7,683 nt of DNA from Planctomycetaceae bacterium (lineage in GTDB: Bacteria > Planctomycetota > Planctomycetia > Pirellulales > Thermoguttaceae): NCBI GenBank assembly GCA_031259095.1, contig JAIRLW010000318.1:1-7683 (forward strand). The letters run 5' to 3'. The notes under the pieces were generated by a model, which was not told the origin of the DNA, ran no database searches, and worked only from the letters and a program-made list of their open reading frames with translations. This document shows, one piece after another, positions 5,542-7,683 of this stretch. Numbering within the stretch: the stretch's first letter is position 1; each line of letters opens with the position of its first letter. Position numbers and translations under genes: made by a program.

Positions 5542-6078
5542 ATGGAAATTACTGAAGTACGTATCAAATTGATGGAAGAACCCAGCGAACGTCTTAGGGC
5601 TTTTTGTTCCATTACGTTTGACAATTGTTTTGTGATCCGAGATTTGAAAATTATCGACGGCACCAACGGACCGTTTGTGGCAATGCCCAGCCGGAAGTTG
5701 ACCGCGCACTGTCCGCGATGCCGTTGCAAAAATCATCTCAAAGCGTCTTATTGTAACCAATGCGGTTACAAATTTGAGGAAATCCCTGAATTGCGGGACG
5801 AATCAGGGCGCAATAAACTTTATGCCGATATTGCGCATCCGATCAATTCCGCGTGCCGTGAAGCTATTCAGGAACGTATTGTTAAGGCATTTGAAGAGGA
5901 ACTTGAAAAATCCAAATTACCCGGATATGTTTCTTCTTACGATGATTACAATGATTCCGGCGAAGAAGGTGGAGGAAATGATTTTATCCCCGATACACCA
6001 CATTTTTCGCTTGTCCCACGGAACCCCACAGTAGCACGAAAGAAAAAAGCCGAATTTGGCGCAGGTATTTTTGAGTAG
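5542..6078 (+). CDS. spoVG: SpoVG-family regulator with inserted zinc ribbon
   Basis: This is a 178-residue homologue of SpoVG, a small nucleic-acid-binding regulator of about 95-100 residues in Bacillus and Staphylococcus. Residues 1-55 match the SpoVG fold ([43 protein letters not shown]). The fold is then interrupted by a zinc ribbon with CPRC at 57-60 and CNQCG at 71-75, a CxxC-x10-CxxC pattern. It resumes with [17 protein letters not shown] (94-110) and a helix to about residue 124. The tail (130-178) is acidic, then basic, and looks disordered. A zinc-ribbon SpoVG behind ispE is what I recall for planctomycetes. Sporulation itself is not implied. The role is inferred as DNA or RNA binding, with the ribbon adding a metal-dependent contact surface. 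Confidence 0.92.
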   Translation: MEITEVRIKLMEEPSERLRAFCSITFDNCFVIRDLKIIDGTNGPFVAMPSRKLTAHCPRCRCKNHLKASYCNQCGYKFEEIPELRDESGRNKLYADIAHPINSACREAIQERIVKAFEEELEKSKLPGYVSSYDDYNDSGEEGGGNDFIPDTPHFSLVPRNPTVARKKKAEFGAGIFE

Positions 6079-6091
6079 TTGAGAGTGGAGG

Positions 6092-6173
6092 GTTGATAGT
6101 GGAAAGTGTCGCAAACGGATTTTAGCCGGAATGATTGCCGGAACGATTGTGAATCCCATGCGACACGATCAAC
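6092..6173. repeat. Inverted-repeat structure downstream of spoVG
   Basis: GTTGAT (6092-6097) with ATCAAC (6168-6173), and GTGTCGCA (6106-6113) with TGCGACAC (6159-6166), form two nested stems. The loop contains the tandem 12-mers GCCGGAATGATT and GCCGGAACGATT (6125-6148). It begins 14 nt after the spoVG stop and could mark the 3' end of the message, though no U-run follows. Confidence 0.45.
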
Positions 6174-6199
6174 TACGCCATCTCTACAAGGTTAAGAGG

Positions 6200-6389
6200 G
6201 AAAAACGTAACTGTCTATTTTTTATCAGTAGCGTCCGTTAATTACGTTGATTTTTAGTTTACAGATTTTCGCAGAAAGTTATAAAATCCGTTTGCGTATC
6301 TGCGCTCATCTGTGTAATCATTTGTGTAATCTGCGGACTATCTGAATTATGTGTTCAAGCGGTTAATAAAATAGACAGTTGCGGAAAAA
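6200..6389. mobile_element. MITE-like element with 16-bp terminal inverted repeats
   Basis: CGTAACTGTCTATTTT (6206-6221) and AAAATAGACAGTTGCG (6368-6383) are inverted complements at 15 of 16 positions, bounding a 178-bp non-coding unit. GAAAAA immediately flanks both sides (6200-6205 and 6384-6389), as a target-site duplication would. There is no transposase gene inside, so it would be a non-autonomous element. The A-rich flank could match by chance. Confidence 0.5.
6308..6331 (+). repeat. Tandem ATCTGTGTAATC 12-mers
   Basis: ATCTGTGTAATC (6308-6319) and ATTTGTGTAATC (6320-6331) are adjacent with one mismatch. The reverse complement of a similar word lies at 4416-4430 (GGATTACACGGATTA). Words of this type occur as intergenic repeats in several bacterial genomes, from memory. 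Confidence 0.5.
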
Positions 6390-6412
6390 CAAATATCCCG
6401 ATGAAATATTTT

Positions 6413-6568
6413 ACAAAAATTCGTAATATATCAGTGGGATTTTTTATTCTCAGTACCTTGTCCGTGCCGGAACACGGGTATCTCGCCCGTGTGAGTTTGC
6501 GGTTTTGACCGTATTGGAGGCGGGCGTGATACCCGCATTCCAATTTCCACTGATCTATACAAAAATTC
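6413..6568. mobile_element. MITE-like hairpin-rich element with flanking direct repeats
   Basis: The 10-nt sequence ACAAAAATTC occurs at 6413-6422 and 6559-6568. Just inside lie inverted ends ATATATCAGTGG (6426-6437) and CCACTGATCTAT (6547-6558), matching at 11 of 12 positions. The interior is strongly palindromic: 6475-6489 and 6521-6535 pair at 14 of 15 positions, and smaller stems exist at 6472-6492, 6500-6511 and 6513-6544. Inverted ends plus flanking direct repeats fit a small non-autonomous insertion. No transposase is present. Confidence 0.55.
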
Positions 6569-6622
6569 TAAAAATCTGCGGACATCTACGGATAGAACAT
6601 TTACGGACAAAACATTGGCGGA

Positions 6623-7683
6623 CTAAGCGGCGTCGCGTTTTTTAGCCGGCATTATTGGTGTTGGGAACACATGTCTTGCGGGATTGACATCGAAATATGA
6701 TTTGATATTACGGACGACAAGCTGTTGTTCCTTCTCTGTCAATTCGGGAAAGATTGGTAACGATAAAACTTCACGGCTTGCCCGATAGGTTTCCGGCAAG
6801 GATTCGGCAGTATAACCGAGATAGTTGAAACATTCCTGTTCGTGTAAACCAAACGGATAATAGATTTCCGAACCGATTTTCTGTTCTGCGAGATTTTTTC
6901 GCAACTCATCGCGTTGACCGTCCAACACACGAATTGTATATTGATTCCAGACGTGCCGGCGATTGGGCAACGGTTTGGGAATACCAATGATGTTTTCCAG
7001 TCCGGCATCAAAGAACATTTCATGATAACGTTGGGCGTTCTGAATGCGCATCATTGTCCAACCTTCGAGATATTTAATTTTGACATTGATAATTGCGGCT
7101 TGGAACGAATCCAGACGGCTGTTAATTCCGATGATACGGTGATAATATCGCGGTTCCATACCGTGAACGTGTAATAATTTTAGTTGTTGAGCTAATTGGG
7201 AATTACGAGTTGTAACCAACCCGCCGTCACCGGCTCCGCCCAAGTTTTTCGTTGGGTAAAAACTAAACGCTCCCATATCGCCCCACGAACCCGCACGGCG
7301 TCCGTCCAACTCTGCTCCAATAGACTGTGCGGCATCTTCGATCACGGTAATTCCTGATTGTTGAGTTAACCGGTTGAGTCCGACCATTTCTGCCATTTGC
7401 CCGAAGAGATGAACAGGAATGATTGCTTTTGTGCGCGGGGAGATTTTCCGAGTTGCGTCGGACACGGACATATTGAACGATTCCGGCTCAATATCAACGA
7501 AAACCGGTCTGGCTCCCAATCGGGTAACTGCACTGGCAGTAGCAAAAAATGTAAAACTCGGAACCAACACTTCATCACCTGGTCCAACATCGGCTGCCAT
7601 GAGAGCCAACAACAAAGCATCACTCCCTGAAGCACAAGCGATTGCGTGTTCAACTTGTGTATAAGTAGCTATATTATTTTCGA
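6623..7683 (-). CDS. DegT/DnrJ/EryC1/StrS-family aminotransferase (5' end cut by window)
   Basis: This is a PLP-dependent sugar aminotransferase of the fold-type I family, which usually installs an amino group on a keto-nucleotide-sugar for O-antigen, capsule or other glycans. The frame is open to the right edge, so the first 35-40 or so residues are missing. Visible features in order: EHAIACASGSDALLLAL near the edge, GPGDEVLVPSFTFFATASA, the VIEDAAQS stretch whose Asp (7334-7336) should contact the pyridine nitrogen, and SFYPTKNLGG with the Schiff-base Lys at 7247-7249. GINSRLDSFQAA and LPIFPELTEKEQ follow. The reading frame supports 352 visible residues. The gene is convergent with spoVG. 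Its sugar substrate cannot be named without the neighbouring genes outside the window. Confidence 0.93.
   Translation of the reverse strand, partial: ENNIATYTQVEHAIACASGSDALLLALMAADVGPGDEVLVPSFTFFATASAVTRLGARPVFVDIEPESFNMSVSDATRKISPRTKAIIPVHLFGQMAEMVGLNRLTQQSGITVIEDAAQSIGAELDGRRAGSWGDMGAFSFYPTKNLGGAGDGGLVTTRNSQLAQQLKLLHVHGMEPRYYHRIIGINSRLDSFQAAIINVKIKYLEGWTMMRIQNAQRYHEMFFDAGLENIIGIPKPLPNRRHVWNQYTIRVLDGQRDELRKNLAEQKIGSEIYYPFGLHEQECFNYLGYTAESLPETYRASREVLSLPIFPELTEKEQQLVVRNIKSYFDVNPARHVFPTPIMPAKKRDAA

Larger units (their letters stand above)
6079..6622. other. Repeat-filled gap between convergent genes
   Basis: This 544-bp region lies between the 3' ends of spoVG and the aminotransferase gene. 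No gene can be supported. It holds a hairpin at 6092-6173, a 15-bp inverted pair at 6110-6124 and 6282-6296, two MITE-like elements (6200-6389 and 6413-6568) and short direct repeats. The last 54 nt before the aminotransferase stop carry loosely repeated GCGGACA-like words and nothing recognisable. Confidence 0.65.

Noticed and set aside
6355..6543. A 62-codon minus-strand open frame
   Set aside because: It lies almost entirely in the palindromic MITE-like sequences, has no ribosome-binding site and no recognisable domain; it is a by-product of the repeats.
7613..7615. TTG as the start of the aminotransferase
   Set aside because: The frame stays open to the right edge and encodes typical family sequence (EHAIACASGSDALL) upstream, so the gene is truncated by the window.

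Overview
The window most likely comes from a member of the Planctomycetota, probably a Pirellulales-like lineage with an unusually AT-leaning genome. The best evidence is the SpoVG homologue (5542-6078). It carries a four-cysteine zinc ribbon inside the SpoVG fold, a form I associate with planctomycetes, and it sits directly behind ispE, an order I also recall from that phylum. This placement rests on remembered family patterns, not on a search.

Six protein genes can be supported. On the minus strand at the left are a CdsA-type phosphatidate cytidylyltransferase (146-1282) and an M42 metallo-aminopeptidase (1598-2656). On the plus strand in the centre are prmC (release-factor glutamine methyltransferase, 2974-3855), ispE (MEP-pathway kinase, 4577-5467) and spoVG (5542-6078). 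On the minus strand at the right is a DegT/DnrJ/EryC1/StrS-type aminotransferase that runs off the right edge (6623-7683). Only ispE and spoVG look like one transcription unit. The M42 gene and prmC are divergent, and spoVG and the aminotransferase are convergent. The genes are mostly housekeeping (phospholipid synthesis, peptide turnover, translation termination, isoprenoid precursors, regulation, probably surface or nucleotide-sugar chemistry) and do not form one pathway.

Roughly a quarter of the window is non-coding and is unusually full of structured repeats. These include two arrays of a 9-nt-phased GGGAC/GTCCC motif, one forming a large palindrome between the divergent M42 and prmC genes. 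There are also two GGTAGGCGAYGTTTCGCC hairpins between the M42 gene and cdsA, a run of 21-bp degenerate tandem repeats, and a pair of roughly 100-bp palindromic elements between prmC and ispE. Between the convergent spoVG and aminotransferase genes lie two MITE-like elements, each with terminal inverted repeats and flanking direct repeats.

I do not see a new multi-gene system (no defence, secretion or biosynthetic cluster). The unusual material is the intergenic repeat families, the zinc-ribbon SpoVG, and a CdsA whose signature motif has lost a normally conserved Lys-Asp pair.
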